Assembly (NCBI GenBank): GCA_014804655.1
Contig: JAAUZK010000032.1
Coordinates: 124,001 to 188,000, forward strand
Origin: Lachnospiraceae bacterium
GTDB lineage: Bacteria > Bacillota > Clostridia > Lachnospirales > Lachnospiraceae
DNA length: 64,000 bases
Direction of reading: 5' to 3'
The stretch's first letter is position 1, and each line of letters starts with the position of its first letter. Under the pieces are notes generated by a model. It saw only the letters and a program-made list of their open reading frames with translations, ran no database searches and was not told the DNA's origin. Positions 35,147 through 43,138 of this stretch are shown in pieces. The position numbers and the translations under genes are program-made.

Positions 35147-35157
35147 GATAATATAAA

Positions 35158-35203
35158 CTTTCGAAACAACAATTTAAAAGCTAAAACGCTTTTGAAACAA
35201 AAG
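35158..35203 (+). promoter_or_regulatory. Probable DeoR operators
   Basis: CTTTCGAAACAA (35158) and CTTTTGAAACAA (35189) are near-identical and exactly 31 bases apart, about three helical turns. The second is part of the inverted repeat CTTTTG-AAA-CAAAAG. They lie just downstream of the -10 box, a repressor position. Confidence 0.55.
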
Positions 35204-35268
35204 AAAAGTTGTAAAGATAAAAAAATATGGTAAAATGAAAGGGGTCGGTTACTATGAGATGAAAGGGC

Positions 35269-35302
35269 AAGAAAATACGGTGAGAGGTAACCGTGTTTTC
35301 TT
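35269..35302 (+). other. Leader hairpin before deoR
   Basis: AAGAAAATACGGT pairs with ACCGTGTTTTCTT over 13 bp with one G-T wobble and an 8-base loop. It ends just before the ribosome site AGAAGGTG, so it could affect translation or RNA stability. Confidence 0.5.
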
Positions 35303-35316
35303 AGAAGGTGTTTGAT

Positions 35317-36078
35317 ATGGACTCGATGGAGCAGCGCAGAAATCTGATTGTTGATTTGGTGAATCAGAGCGGAAGTATTAGCTTTGTACAGTTGAAAAGT
35401 AAGATTCCCAAAATATCGGAGATGACACTGCGCACAGATTTAAAAGCTCTTGATGAAGCAAAACGAATTGTCAGGGTGCACGGTGGTGCAAAGTCGGTAG
35501 ATGTTGTGATTGGAACCGATGATATGTTGAGCCGAAGGTCGGTGCGGAATATTGAGGCGAAGCAGCTGATCACGCAGAAAGCGTTGCAGCTAGTACGGAA
35601 GGACACGACGATTTTTCTCGATTCCGGAAGTACAACGACTATGCTTGCATCGATGATGCCGGATCAGTCGAATCTGATCTATACGAATTCGCTGACTTGT
35701 GCGGTTGAACTCTGTAAGCTGGAGAAACCCGCGATACATATTTTAGGGGGAACAATGAACCGATACAGCATGAGTATATGTGGGATTCATGCGATTCAGG
35801 ATGTATTGAGGATCAATTTCAACCAAGTATTCATGGGTGTTACCAGTTATTGTGAGCAGACGGGATTTAACTGCGGTGTTGATGAGGAGGCGGTCTTGAA
35901 AAGAACCGTCATGAATCAGGCCGAGCAGAAGATCGTTCTGATGGATTCTTCTAAAGTGGGTGTGAAGAATACTTATGCGATCTGTAGTCTGGAGGATGTG
36001 GATGTTATTGTTTCAGATGGTAATCTTCCGGAGGACTTCCTGGAGGAATGTAGAAAGTATAACGTCCAGATCATATAA
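35317..36078 (+). CDS. DeoR/GlpR-family sugar operon repressor
   Basis: A 253-residue regulator. The N-terminal winged helix-turn-helix is ISFVQLKSKIPKISEMTLRT then DLKALDEAKRIVRVHGGA, followed by a sugar-phosphate-binding domain with IFLDSGSTTTMLAS and MDSSKVG, the usual ligand loops. ATG 35317 is used because AGAAGGTG lies ahead; the track begins three codons earlier. DeoR-type repressors respond to phosphorylated sugars, so the inducer is likely an intermediate of the PTS pathway downstream. It begins a five-gene operon that continues with the IICBA permease 49 bases later. Confidence 0.92.
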   Translation: MDSMEQRRNLIVDLVNQSGSISFVQLKSKIPKISEMTLRTDLKALDEAKRIVRVHGGAKSVDVVIGTDDMLSRRSVRNIEAKQLITQKALQLVRKDTTIFLDSGSTTTMLASMMPDQSNLIYTNSLTCAVELCKLEKPAIHILGGTMNRYSMSICGIHAIQDVLRINFNQVFMGVTSYCEQTGFNCGVDEEAVLKRTVMNQAEQKIVLMDSSKVGVKNTYAICSLEDVDVIVSDGNLPEDFLEECRKYNVQII

Positions 36079-36127
36079 GTTTTGTTTCAGTCAAGGGCAG
36101 ACCAATGTAATGTAAAGGAGAACATTT

Positions 36128-38029
36128 ATGAAAAATGGGGTACAGCGTTTCGGTAAATTTCTCTCAGCAATGATCATGCCGAATATCGGCGCATTGATTG
36201 CATTTGGTTTCCTTGCTGCATTTTTTAACGGCAGCGGATGGATTCCGCATGAGGGGTTTGCCACAATCTTTTCAGCAATTCTGGTTTATTTAATTCCTAT
36301 ACTGATCGCGGCGACAGGCGGAAAACTGATCGGCGGGGAGCGTGGAAGCATCGTAGGCGCGATCGCGGTTGTGGGTGCGATCATGAGTGATCCCGATACG
36401 ACTATGCTGATGGCGGCTATGATTATCGGACCGCTTGGCGGATTCTGCATCAAGAAATTTGATCAGGCGATGGACGGACATATGCCTGCGGGTTTTGAGA
36501 TGCTCATCAATAATTTCTCGGCCGGCATTCTCGGTATGCTTTTGGCGATGTTGAGTTATGTTGTGATCGGACCTTTTATGAATCTGATTCTTGCCATTCT
36601 GACGGCAGGAGTCAACGTATTGGTAGCGCACAGCCTGTTACCGCTGATCGCGGTCTTTATTGAACCGGCGAAGGTTCTTTTCCTGAATAATGCGATTAAT
36701 CATGGCATTTTCACTCCGATTGCCACGGCACAGGCAGCAGAAGCGGGCAAGTCCATCATGTATATGTTGGAATCTAATCCCGGTCCGGGGCTCGGCGTAC
36801 TGCTGGCGTATATGTTTTTCTGTGAAGATCAGAAGACGAAGCAGTCCGCACCGGGTGCAGTAATTATTCATCTGCTGGGCGGTATTCATGAAATCTATTT
36901 TCCGTACATACTTATGAATCCTCTTGTGATTATCGGTCCGATCATCGGCAATATAGCTGCGATTTTCTGGTATAACTTAACGGACTGTGGTCTGGTAGGC
37001 CCTGCTTCGCCCGGTTCTATCATTGCTTATCTGATGATGGCGCCCAGGAATAAAATATTTGCAGTGACCATGGGTGTATTGATTGCGGCAGCGGTTTCCT
37101 TCGTGATTTCTTCTGTGGTCATCCGTATGGCTAAAGGCAAGAGCCTCGAGGAAGCGCAGGAAGAGGTTGCAAATCGCAAAGCCGAGGCTAAGGGATTAAG
37201 CGCTGCTCCGGCAAAGATGAAAAAAGCGGAAGGCGTAAAAAAGGTTGTATTTGCCTGTGACGCAGGCATGGGATCGTCGGCTATGGGCGCAACGAAGTTC
37301 AGGAACAGAATCAAGGCGTTGAGACCGGATCTGACTGTCATCAATACTTCCGTAGACAATATTCCGGCGGACTGTGACGTGGCGGTGGTACAGATTACGC
37401 TGGTGGAGCGTGCGAAGAAATCCGTGCCCGATGCGCAGATGGTGACGATCAATAATTTCCTGGCAGATCCGGCATTAGATGCACTGTTTGAACAGTTGAC
37501 AGCGGAGAGTAATTCGACAAAGACAGAGGAAGCACCGCAGGATTCGGTCAAGAATACAGAAAAAGCGCTGTCAGAAGCGGCAGAAGAAGCTTCGATTGAG
37601 ACTGACAAGAAAAATATTTTGGTAAAAGACGGCATCAAATTGAACTTGTCTCCCGTTTCCAAGGAAGAGGCAATTCAGGCGGCCGGTGAACTTCTGACAA
37701 AATTGGGATATGTGGATGCCACCTATATCGCCGCAATGCAGGAGCGTGAAAAACTTACAACTACTTATATGGGTATGGGTGTGGCGATTCCCCACGGCAC
37801 CTCGCAGGCGAAAGGAACGGTTAAGAAGACAGGTATTGTTTTGCTGCAGTATCCGGAGGGTGTTGATTTTGGTGACGAGAAAGCGCAGCTTGTATTCGGT
37901 ATTGCAGGGATCGGCGATGAACATCTGGATCTGCTCAGCAAGATCTGCGGCATGCTGGAAGATGAAGACGTGCTGGAAACCTTAAAGACTACGGCGGATA
38001 TAGAGTGGGTAATGGAACAGTTAAATTAA
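36128..38029 (+). CDS. mtlA: PTS mannitol-type EIICBA
   Basis: A 633-residue three-domain permease of the mannitol family. EIIC spans about residues 1-340 (IMPNIGALIAFGFLAAFF, NHGIFTPIATAQA, GGIHEIYFPYILMNP). EIIB has the phospho-cysteine in VVFACDAGMGSSAMG near residue 377. EIIA is fused at the C-terminus with the active histidine in GVAIPHGTSQA near residue 555. Many Firmicutes encode EIIA (MtlF) separately, so the full fusion is of the E. coli type. It imports and phosphorylates a hexitol, probably mannitol to mannitol-1-phosphate, but no mtlD is linked and the exact substrate should be treated as open. Ribosome site AAAGGAGAAC. Confidence 0.93.
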   Translation: MKNGVQRFGKFLSAMIMPNIGALIAFGFLAAFFNGSGWIPHEGFATIFSAILVYLIPILIAATGGKLIGGERGSIVGAIAVVGAIMSDPDTTMLMAAMIIGPLGGFCIKKFDQAMDGHMPAGFEMLINNFSAGILGMLLAMLSYVVIGPFMNLILAILTAGVNVLVAHSLLPLIAVFIEPAKVLFLNNAINHGIFTPIATAQAAEAGKSIMYMLESNPGPGLGVLLAYMFFCEDQKTKQSAPGAVIIHLLGGIHEIYFPYILMNPLVIIGPIIGNIAAIFWYNLTDCGLVGPASPGSIIAYLMMAPRNKIFAVTMGVLIAAAVSFVISSVVIRMAKGKSLEEAQEEVANRKAEAKGLSAAPAKMKKAEGVKKVVFACDAGMGSSAMGATKFRNRIKALRPDLTVINTSVDNIPADCDVAVVQITLVERAKKSVPDAQMVTINNFLADPALDALFEQLTAESNSTKTEEAPQDSVKNTEKALSEAAEEASIETDKKNILVKDGIKLNLSPVSKEEAIQAAGELLTKLGYVDATYIAAMQEREKLTTTYMGMGVAIPHGTSQAKGTVKKTGIVLLQYPEGVDFGDEKAQLVFGIAGIGDEHLDLLSKICGMLEDEDVLETLKTTADIEWVMEQLN

Positions 38030-38091
38030 AGAATTCTATGCCTGAGAAGGGGTAATAGAGAAAACATTATAAAAGATCGGAGGAAACAAGG

Positions 38092-39348
38092 ATGAGAGTA
38101 AAAGGAGTCAGACTACATGGAGCACATGATATCAGACTGGAAGAGTTTGAGCTTCCGGAGATTAAGGATGACGAAATCTTAGTAAAAGTTGTCAGTGACA
38201 GTATTTGTATGTCTACATGGAAAATGGTGCAGGCGGGTAAAGATCACAAGCGAGTACCGGAAAACGTGGCGGAGCATCCGGTCATCATCGGGCATGAATT
38301 TACCGGAGATATTGTGAAAGTCGGAGCCAAGTGGAAAGATCAGTTCCATGAGGGTAAAAAGTTTGCGCAGCAGCCTGCGATTCCGGGTCAAATGGAATCA
38401 CCGGGATATTCCTATGAATTTTTCGGCGGCGCATCCACTTATTGTATTTTCCCCAATGATGTTATCGAGAAAGGATGTATCTGGGAATATGACGGGGACA
38501 GCTATTTCGAGGCATCTCTCGGGGAGCCGATGAGCTGCTGTATCGGCGGATATCACAGCAACTATCATACGGAGCACCTTTCTTATGAGCACAAAATGGG
38601 AACTTTAGCAGGCGGAAACATTCTGATTCTCGGCGGCTGTGGTCCCATGGGACTTGGCGCGGTAAGTTATGGACTTACTTTTGAAAACAAACCGAAACGT
38701 ATCGTTGTCACCGATATTAATGACGCTAAGATTGCCAGAGCCAGAGAAGTGATTCCGGAAGAAGAAGCGAAGGAGAAAGGAGTCGAACTGCATTATATCA
38801 ACACGGCCAATATGGAAGATCCGGTAGCGGAGCTTAGGGCGATCACGGAGGGCGTAGGCTACAGCGATGTGTTTGTATATGCGCCGGTAAAGAGTATTGC
38901 AGAGATGGGGAACCGGCTTCTGGCGGTGGATGGGTGCCTGAATTTCTTTGCAGGACCGACCGACACACAGTTTTCCGCAAATATGAATCTCTATGACTGC
39001 CATTACGCGAGAACGAAGATCATGGGTTCTACCGGCGGCAATACGGACGATATGAAAGAAGCAATTGCGAAATCGGCGGCGGGACTTATCAACTCGGCAG
39101 TTATGGTGACTCATGTCGGAGGCATTGATTCCATCGTTGATACGACCAATAATCTGCCGGACATTCCGGGCGGTAAGAAGTTAGCCTATATTCAGTTCGA
39201 CATGCCTATGACAGCAATTGAGGATTTTGGGAAAATAGGTGAGAGCGATCCGTTTTATAAGGAATTGGATGAGTGCTGTAAGAGGCATAAAGGACTTTGG
39301 TCAAAAGAGGCGGAAGATATGCTGTTTAAACATTTCGGAGTAGCATAA
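38092..39348 (+). CDS. L-sorbose-1-phosphate reductase-like zinc dehydrogenase
   Basis: A 418-residue medium-chain dehydrogenase of the SorE type. It begins MRVKGVRLHGAHDIRLEEFE, has VIIGHEFTGDIVKVG, the catalytic-domain SLGEPMSCCIGGYHSNYH, the NAD-binding ILILGGCGPMGLGAVSYGL and then TDINDAKIARAREVIP. SorE reversibly reduces L-sorbose-1-phosphate to glucitol-6-phosphate, that is, it acts on the carbon next to a phosphorylated carbon. Between the PTS permease and a 1-phosphofructokinase, it could oxidise the imported hexitol phosphate to a ketose 1-phosphate. Ribosome site CGGAGGAAAC. The substrate is inferred from context. Confidence 0.85.
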   Translation: MRVKGVRLHGAHDIRLEEFELPEIKDDEILVKVVSDSICMSTWKMVQAGKDHKRVPENVAEHPVIIGHEFTGDIVKVGAKWKDQFHEGKKFAQQPAIPGQMESPGYSYEFFGGASTYCIFPNDVIEKGCIWEYDGDSYFEASLGEPMSCCIGGYHSNYHTEHLSYEHKMGTLAGGNILILGGCGPMGLGAVSYGLTFENKPKRIVVTDINDAKIARAREVIPEEEAKEKGVELHYINTANMEDPVAELRAITEGVGYSDVFVYAPVKSIAEMGNRLLAVDGCLNFFAGPTDTQFSANMNLYDCHYARTKIMGSTGGNTDDMKEAIAKSAAGLINSAVMVTHVGGIDSIVDTTNNLPDIPGGKKLAYIQFDMPMTAIEDFGKIGESDPFYKELDECCKRHKGLWSKEAEDMLFKHFGVA

Positions 39349-39373
39349 GATTCGTCTTGGATTGGAGGTAAAT

Positions 39374-40282
39374 ATGATTTATACAGTGACATTTAATCCG
39401 TCTCTTGATTATATCGTATCCATGAACAGCTTTGAAATGGGCATGACGAACCGCACCACAAAAGAGCAGATGTTTCCCGGCGGTAAAGGAATTAATGTAT
39501 CCATTGTTTTAAGTAATCTGGGAATCGAAAATACGGCGCTTGGATTTACTGCCGGCTTTACAGGCGAACAGATTGAAAAGCAGGTGCAGGCAATGGGATT
39601 GCGGGCTGATTTTATCCGTGTGGACAACGGGTATTCGCGTATTAATGTTAAGTTGAAGGACTATGACGGCACGGAGATCAACGGAATGGGTCCCGATATC
39701 GATCAGGCTTCCGTCACTAGATTATATGAGAAACTGGATCAGCTGACAGAAGGCGACACACTGATTCTGGCTGGCAGCATTCCTAAGAGTCTCCCGGATT
39801 CCATCTACAGTGATATTCTGGAGCGGCTGCAGGGTAAAGGCGTATTGTTTGTGGTAGATGCCACGAAAGATCTGCTTTTAAATGCAATGCAGTACAGACC
39901 GTTTTTAGTCAAACCGAACAATCATGAATTGGGTGAGATCTTCGACGTATCTTTAAGAACAAGAGAGGACGTTGTTCCCTACGCGAAGAAGCTTCAGGAA
40001 AAAGGTGCAAGAAACGTGTTGGTATCCATGTCCGGGCAGGGTGCCGTTCTGGTAGATGAGACAGGAGGTGTGTATGCACTTCCGGCACCGAAAGGAACGC
40101 TTGTCAATGCGGTAGGCGCCGGAGATTCCATGGTGGCGGGTTTCGTGGCCGGATGGGCGGAAAAAGGCGATTATGAACATGCATTTCGGATGGGGATTTC
40201 CGCAGGGAGCGCCAGTGCATTTTCGGAATTTCTGGCTACGAGACATGAGGTGGAACAGGTTCTTGCAAGTCTGGCCGAGTAA
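39374..40282 (+). CDS. fruK: 1-phosphofructokinase
   Basis: A 302-residue PfkB-family kinase. Signatures are MIYTVTFNPSLDYIV, PGGKGINVSIVLSNLG, LAGSIPKSLPDSIY, LVKPNNHELGEIF and the ATP/anion-hole end GTLVNAVGAGDSMVAGFVAG. The form fits FruK/tagatose-6-phosphate kinase, which phosphorylates fructose 1-phosphate (or tagatose 6-phosphate) to the 1,6-bisphosphate. ATG 39374 has GGAGG before it; the track adds four codons. It follows the SorE-like dehydrogenase by 25 bases. Together they would carry a ketose 1-phosphate into glycolysis. Confidence 0.92.
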   Translation: MIYTVTFNPSLDYIVSMNSFEMGMTNRTTKEQMFPGGKGINVSIVLSNLGIENTALGFTAGFTGEQIEKQVQAMGLRADFIRVDNGYSRINVKLKDYDGTEINGMGPDIDQASVTRLYEKLDQLTEGDTLILAGSIPKSLPDSIYSDILERLQGKGVLFVVDATKDLLLNAMQYRPFLVKPNNHELGEIFDVSLRTREDVVPYAKKLQEKGARNVLVSMSGQGAVLVDETGGVYALPAPKGTLVNAVGAGDSMVAGFVAGWAEKGDYEHAFRMGISAGSASAFSEFLATRHEVEQVLASLAE

Positions 40283-40394
40283 ACGGTCAGGAGCAGCAAA
40301 AGCAGTATAAGAGCAGTTAAAGCGGAACAAGAGTCATGCATAGATAATATAAGACAGCTATAAGAATAAAACAAGAAAAGGAGAGAGTTGTAAG

Positions 40395-40652
40395 ATGAAA
40401 GAATTTACATACGTTATCACAGATGCAGAAGGTATACATGCACGTCCGGCAGGAGAACTGGTAAAATTGGCGAAGGAGTACAGTTGTGCAGTGTCCGTGA
40501 TCAAAGACGGGAAAAAAGTTGATGCGAAAAAGCTTTTCGGTTTGATGGGACTCGGAGTGAAACAGGGTATGGAGATTACCGTACAGACGGAGGGTGATGA
40601 CGAAGAAGCCGCATCTGCAGCGCTTGATAAGTTTTTGCATGAGAACCTGTAA
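40395..40652 (+). CDS. HPr-family phosphocarrier lacking Ser46
   Basis: An 85-residue HPr-like protein. His15 in GIHARPAG is the phosphorylation site for Enzyme I, so it can feed the PTS. At position 46, where Gram-positive HPr has the regulatory serine in the segment AKSIMG, this protein has Lys (AKKLFG). It should therefore escape HPr kinase and not drive CcpA-dependent catabolite repression. Many clostridial second HPr copies look like this. It is the last gene of the PTS operon, 112 bases after fruK, with ribosome site AAAAGGAGAG. It is a specialised rather than the main HPr. Confidence 0.88.
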   Translation: MKEFTYVITDAEGIHARPAGELVKLAKEYSCAVSVIKDGKKVDAKKLFGLMGLGVKQGMEITVQTEGDDEEAASAALDKFLHENL

Positions 40653-40672
40653 AGGTACAGAGAATCCATAGG

Positions 40673-40773
40673 GGCAGCTATTCGTAAAGGGAGGGGAATC
40701 CTGAATACGGGCTGCCTCGAAACGAAAACCGAAGAGGGAGAAGCGATCCGGAGGCAGTTCTTATAAGTTTTTT
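40673..40773. terminator. Convergent terminator region with alternative stems
   Basis: GGCAGC (40673) can pair with GCTGCC (40711), or CTGCCTC (40712) with GAGGCAG (40751); the pairs overlap and exclude one another. The second is followed within ten bases by GTTTTTTT on the plus strand. It separates the PTS operon from the minus-strand Eis gene. Confidence 0.4.
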
Positions 40774-42017
40774 TAGAAATAATCCGAAAAATATGCCTTC
40801 TCTACAGGTATAATACGCTCCAGCCATGTGAGCATGTAGTATTCGGTCTGGATCTTTTCGTGTTCATAGAGATAAGACGGTCTCTTGTATCCCATCAGCA
40901 TGGTAGTCAGCGTGTTGACCGACAGTTCCACCACGTTGATTGACTGGTTATCTTCCACCTGTTCACAGATGGTTTTGCCATCGTGCCAAGAGACCATGTA
41001 ATCGCCTTCATTCCATGGTGCCATCTCATCGTGCACTCGGAAATGCAGCTTGAAATCCTCCGGCTGTATCTGAAAAGGGTATTCCGTAAGAAATTCCTTA
41101 ACATCTATAATGCGTGCCATGATATACGGGGAAATTGTCTCGGTAATCTCGCTATCCTCGAACAGATAGGCCATCGTCTCACCGGAATAGTTGTCTCCCT
41201 GAACTTGTGTGATCATGGAAAAATGTGCGCTGATATAGTTCCAGAGACCATGATTGGCTTCGATGTTTAAGTAGACCATTTCTTTAATGTGAAAAATCTC
41301 ATTTGCGATGTAGTAGACCACATATCCTAACGGTTTATGTTCCTTGCTGTAGTAAACCGCTGCAATAATATCCTCATTGTCCCAGCGCCAGTATTCTTCC
41401 CATGCCAGTGCGTCGCGAATCAGCGCGCCGTGTCTTTGCAGGGCGAAATAGGAATGTACATTGTGATAATCTTCTGAATCCAGACTGACACGTTCCACCA
41501 TGCCGTCTACGGGGATGGCTTTCGGAAGCTGCGTATCTTTGACGGTAAAAGAAAGTTTATCGGATACGATTTCCCAGCCCATCTTGCGATAGAAAGGAAT
41601 AGAGTAAGGATAGAGGAAAGAAATCAGCATCTCATGATCGTGTATGTAATCCAAAGCGTGCTGCATCAGTGAGTGGATCAGACCGCGTCCCGTATACTCA
41701 GGATAGGTGGCGACGCCGGTTATGCCTCCCATATCCATGATCGTGTCGTGAACGTTTACCTGCATGGAGTAGACTACGATCATAGAGGCAAGTTTGTCGT
41801 GATAAAACCAACCGATTACGTAAGCTTCTTCCAGAATGGGACGCTTGGCATATTTAATTTCATCCTGCTCCCAGCCGGTTTGAAACAGATCGTAGGAGGT
41901 AACCTGAAAAGCATATTGCAACAAGGCGTTAAACTGTTCCAGATCGCCCCGGTCAAGTTCACGCATCCTGAATTCCCCGTTAGTCTCTAAGTAAGTGTAA
42001 GTGTGATGCTCGTCCAT
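40773..42017 (-). CDS. Eis-like GNAT acetyltransferase
   Basis: A 414-residue three-part acetyltransferase. The first GNAT part has GITGVATYPEYTGRGLIHSL, with the acetyl-CoA loop, and FLYPYSIPFYRKMGWEIVSD. A second GNAT-like part runs to ~280, and an SCP2-like C-terminal domain follows, ending with ISPYIMARIIDVKEFL and a hydrophobic end. The Eis family acetylates aminoglycosides or peptides/histone-like proteins in actinobacteria; in clostridia the substrate is unknown. The C-terminal carboxylate and the general length match the family. It is a single gene, convergent with the PTS operon. Confidence 0.88.
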   Translation of the reverse strand: MDEHHTYTYLETNGEFRMRELDRGDLEQFNALLQYAFQVTSYDLFQTGWEQDEIKYAKRPILEEAYVIGWFYHDKLASMIVVYSMQVNVHDTIMDMGGITGVATYPEYTGRGLIHSLMQHALDYIHDHEMLISFLYPYSIPFYRKMGWEIVSDKLSFTVKDTQLPKAIPVDGMVERVSLDSEDYHNVHSYFALQRHGALIRDALAWEEYWRWDNEDIIAAVYYSKEHKPLGYVVYYIANEIFHIKEMVYLNIEANHGLWNYISAHFSMITQVQGDNYSGETMAYLFEDSEITETISPYIMARIIDVKEFLTEYPFQIQPEDFKLHFRVHDEMAPWNEGDYMVSWHDGKTICEQVEDNQSINVVELSVNTLTTMLMGYKRPSYLYEHEKIQTEYYMLTWLERIIPVEKAYFSDYF

Positions 42018-42090
42018 GTGAAATCCCCATTTTGTGTGTTAAAGCGGTGTATATGCAAGGCTGCAATACTTCCGCAACCGGAAGACATAT

Positions 42091-42978
42091 TCAGTCTTGA
42101 AAATATTTTGTAAATTTACCGTCATCCGCGTCGAAGAAACAGAAGCCGACGATTCCGCGCCCGGTGTGTGCGCCGATGGCACAGCCTACGACCGAGATGA
42201 CGGTATCCTTAGGATGAAATGTCTCCTGAACCATGGAATTTACAAAATTAAGAGATTCCATGTCTTCTCCGTGGCAGAGTGCGATTGTCTGATTTTCGGG
42301 CTGATAAATGTGTTCCTTGGCGTAGTCGATGAGATAGCGCAACGATTTCTTGCGGCCGCGAACGGTTTTAATGACTGCAAGAGCGCCTTCCTCGTTTACG
42401 ATCAGGACAGGCTTCATATCCAGCGTTTCCGCCAGCGTGCCTTTGAATTTGGTGAGTCTGCCGCCTTTGATCAGGTAGGCGAGTGTCTGTACCGTAAATA
42501 CGTGCCGGACATGCGAGATAAAATAATCCGCAGCTTCTATGATCTCTTCCTTGGAGGCTCCTTTTTCCAGCATGGTGACCAGTTTGCTGACTACCAGACC
42601 GAATCCCGCAGAAGCGCATTTCGAGTCTATGATCGTCAGGTCGAAATCAGGATAATCTTCCAGTACGCTGTTTTTAGCGATGTTAGCGGCATTATAAGTT
42701 CCCGCGATTCCTGTGGAGAAACACAGATAGATGATGGTATCCTTTGCCTCGGCATAGGGTGTAAAAGCATCCGCGAACATGGCGGGATTGATATGATAGG
42801 TTTTCACATCCCGTTTGATATCGTCCAGAATACGATAGAATTCTTCCGTATAAATGGTTTTGCCGTCAAAATAATCGATATCGTCGATCACGACCGGCGT
42901 CGGAATCACGTGCAGATTATGCTGCTCTATATAATCTCTGGGCAAGTCGCTTGCCGAGTCTGTAATGATACGAAGCAT
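42091..42978 (-). CDS. DegV family fatty-acid-binding protein
   Basis: A 295-residue DegV protein. It starts MLRIITDSASDLPRDYIEQH and has VIDDIDYFDGKTIYTEEFYR, IYLCFSTGIAGTYNAANIA, LTIIDSKCASAGFGLVV and YLIKGGRLTKFKGTLAETL, all family landmarks. FakB-type members bind fatty acids and hand them to the kinase FakA for phospholipid synthesis. No fakA is nearby. It is a single gene preceded by GGGGAGTG, 73 bases from the Eis gene on the same strand. Confidence 0.93.
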   Translation of the reverse strand: MLRIITDSASDLPRDYIEQHNLHVIPTPVVIDDIDYFDGKTIYTEEFYRILDDIKRDVKTYHINPAMFADAFTPYAEAKDTIIYLCFSTGIAGTYNAANIAKNSVLEDYPDFDLTIIDSKCASAGFGLVVSKLVTMLEKGASKEEIIEAADYFISHVRHVFTVQTLAYLIKGGRLTKFKGTLAETLDMKPVLIVNEEGALAVIKTVRGRKKSLRYLIDYAKEHIYQPENQTIALCHGEDMESLNFVNSMVQETFHPKDTVISVVGCAIGAHTGRGIVGFCFFDADDGKFTKYFQD

Positions 42979-43138
42979 AGAACACTCCCCTTTTTATGAA
43001 AGTTTTCACAGTAGTACCATGTTGTATACCGGCAGAACCGTTAAACACATGGAAATTCATACTGCATATAATAGATAGTTTACACCAAATAGATTAAATA
43101 GAAAAGGGTTTTAAATTTTATTACTAATAATATGTGAT

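Noticed and set aside
42097-42999. 300-residue plus-strand ORF
   Set aside because: It is fully antisense to DegV, whose family motifs are clear, and its product has no recognisable domain.
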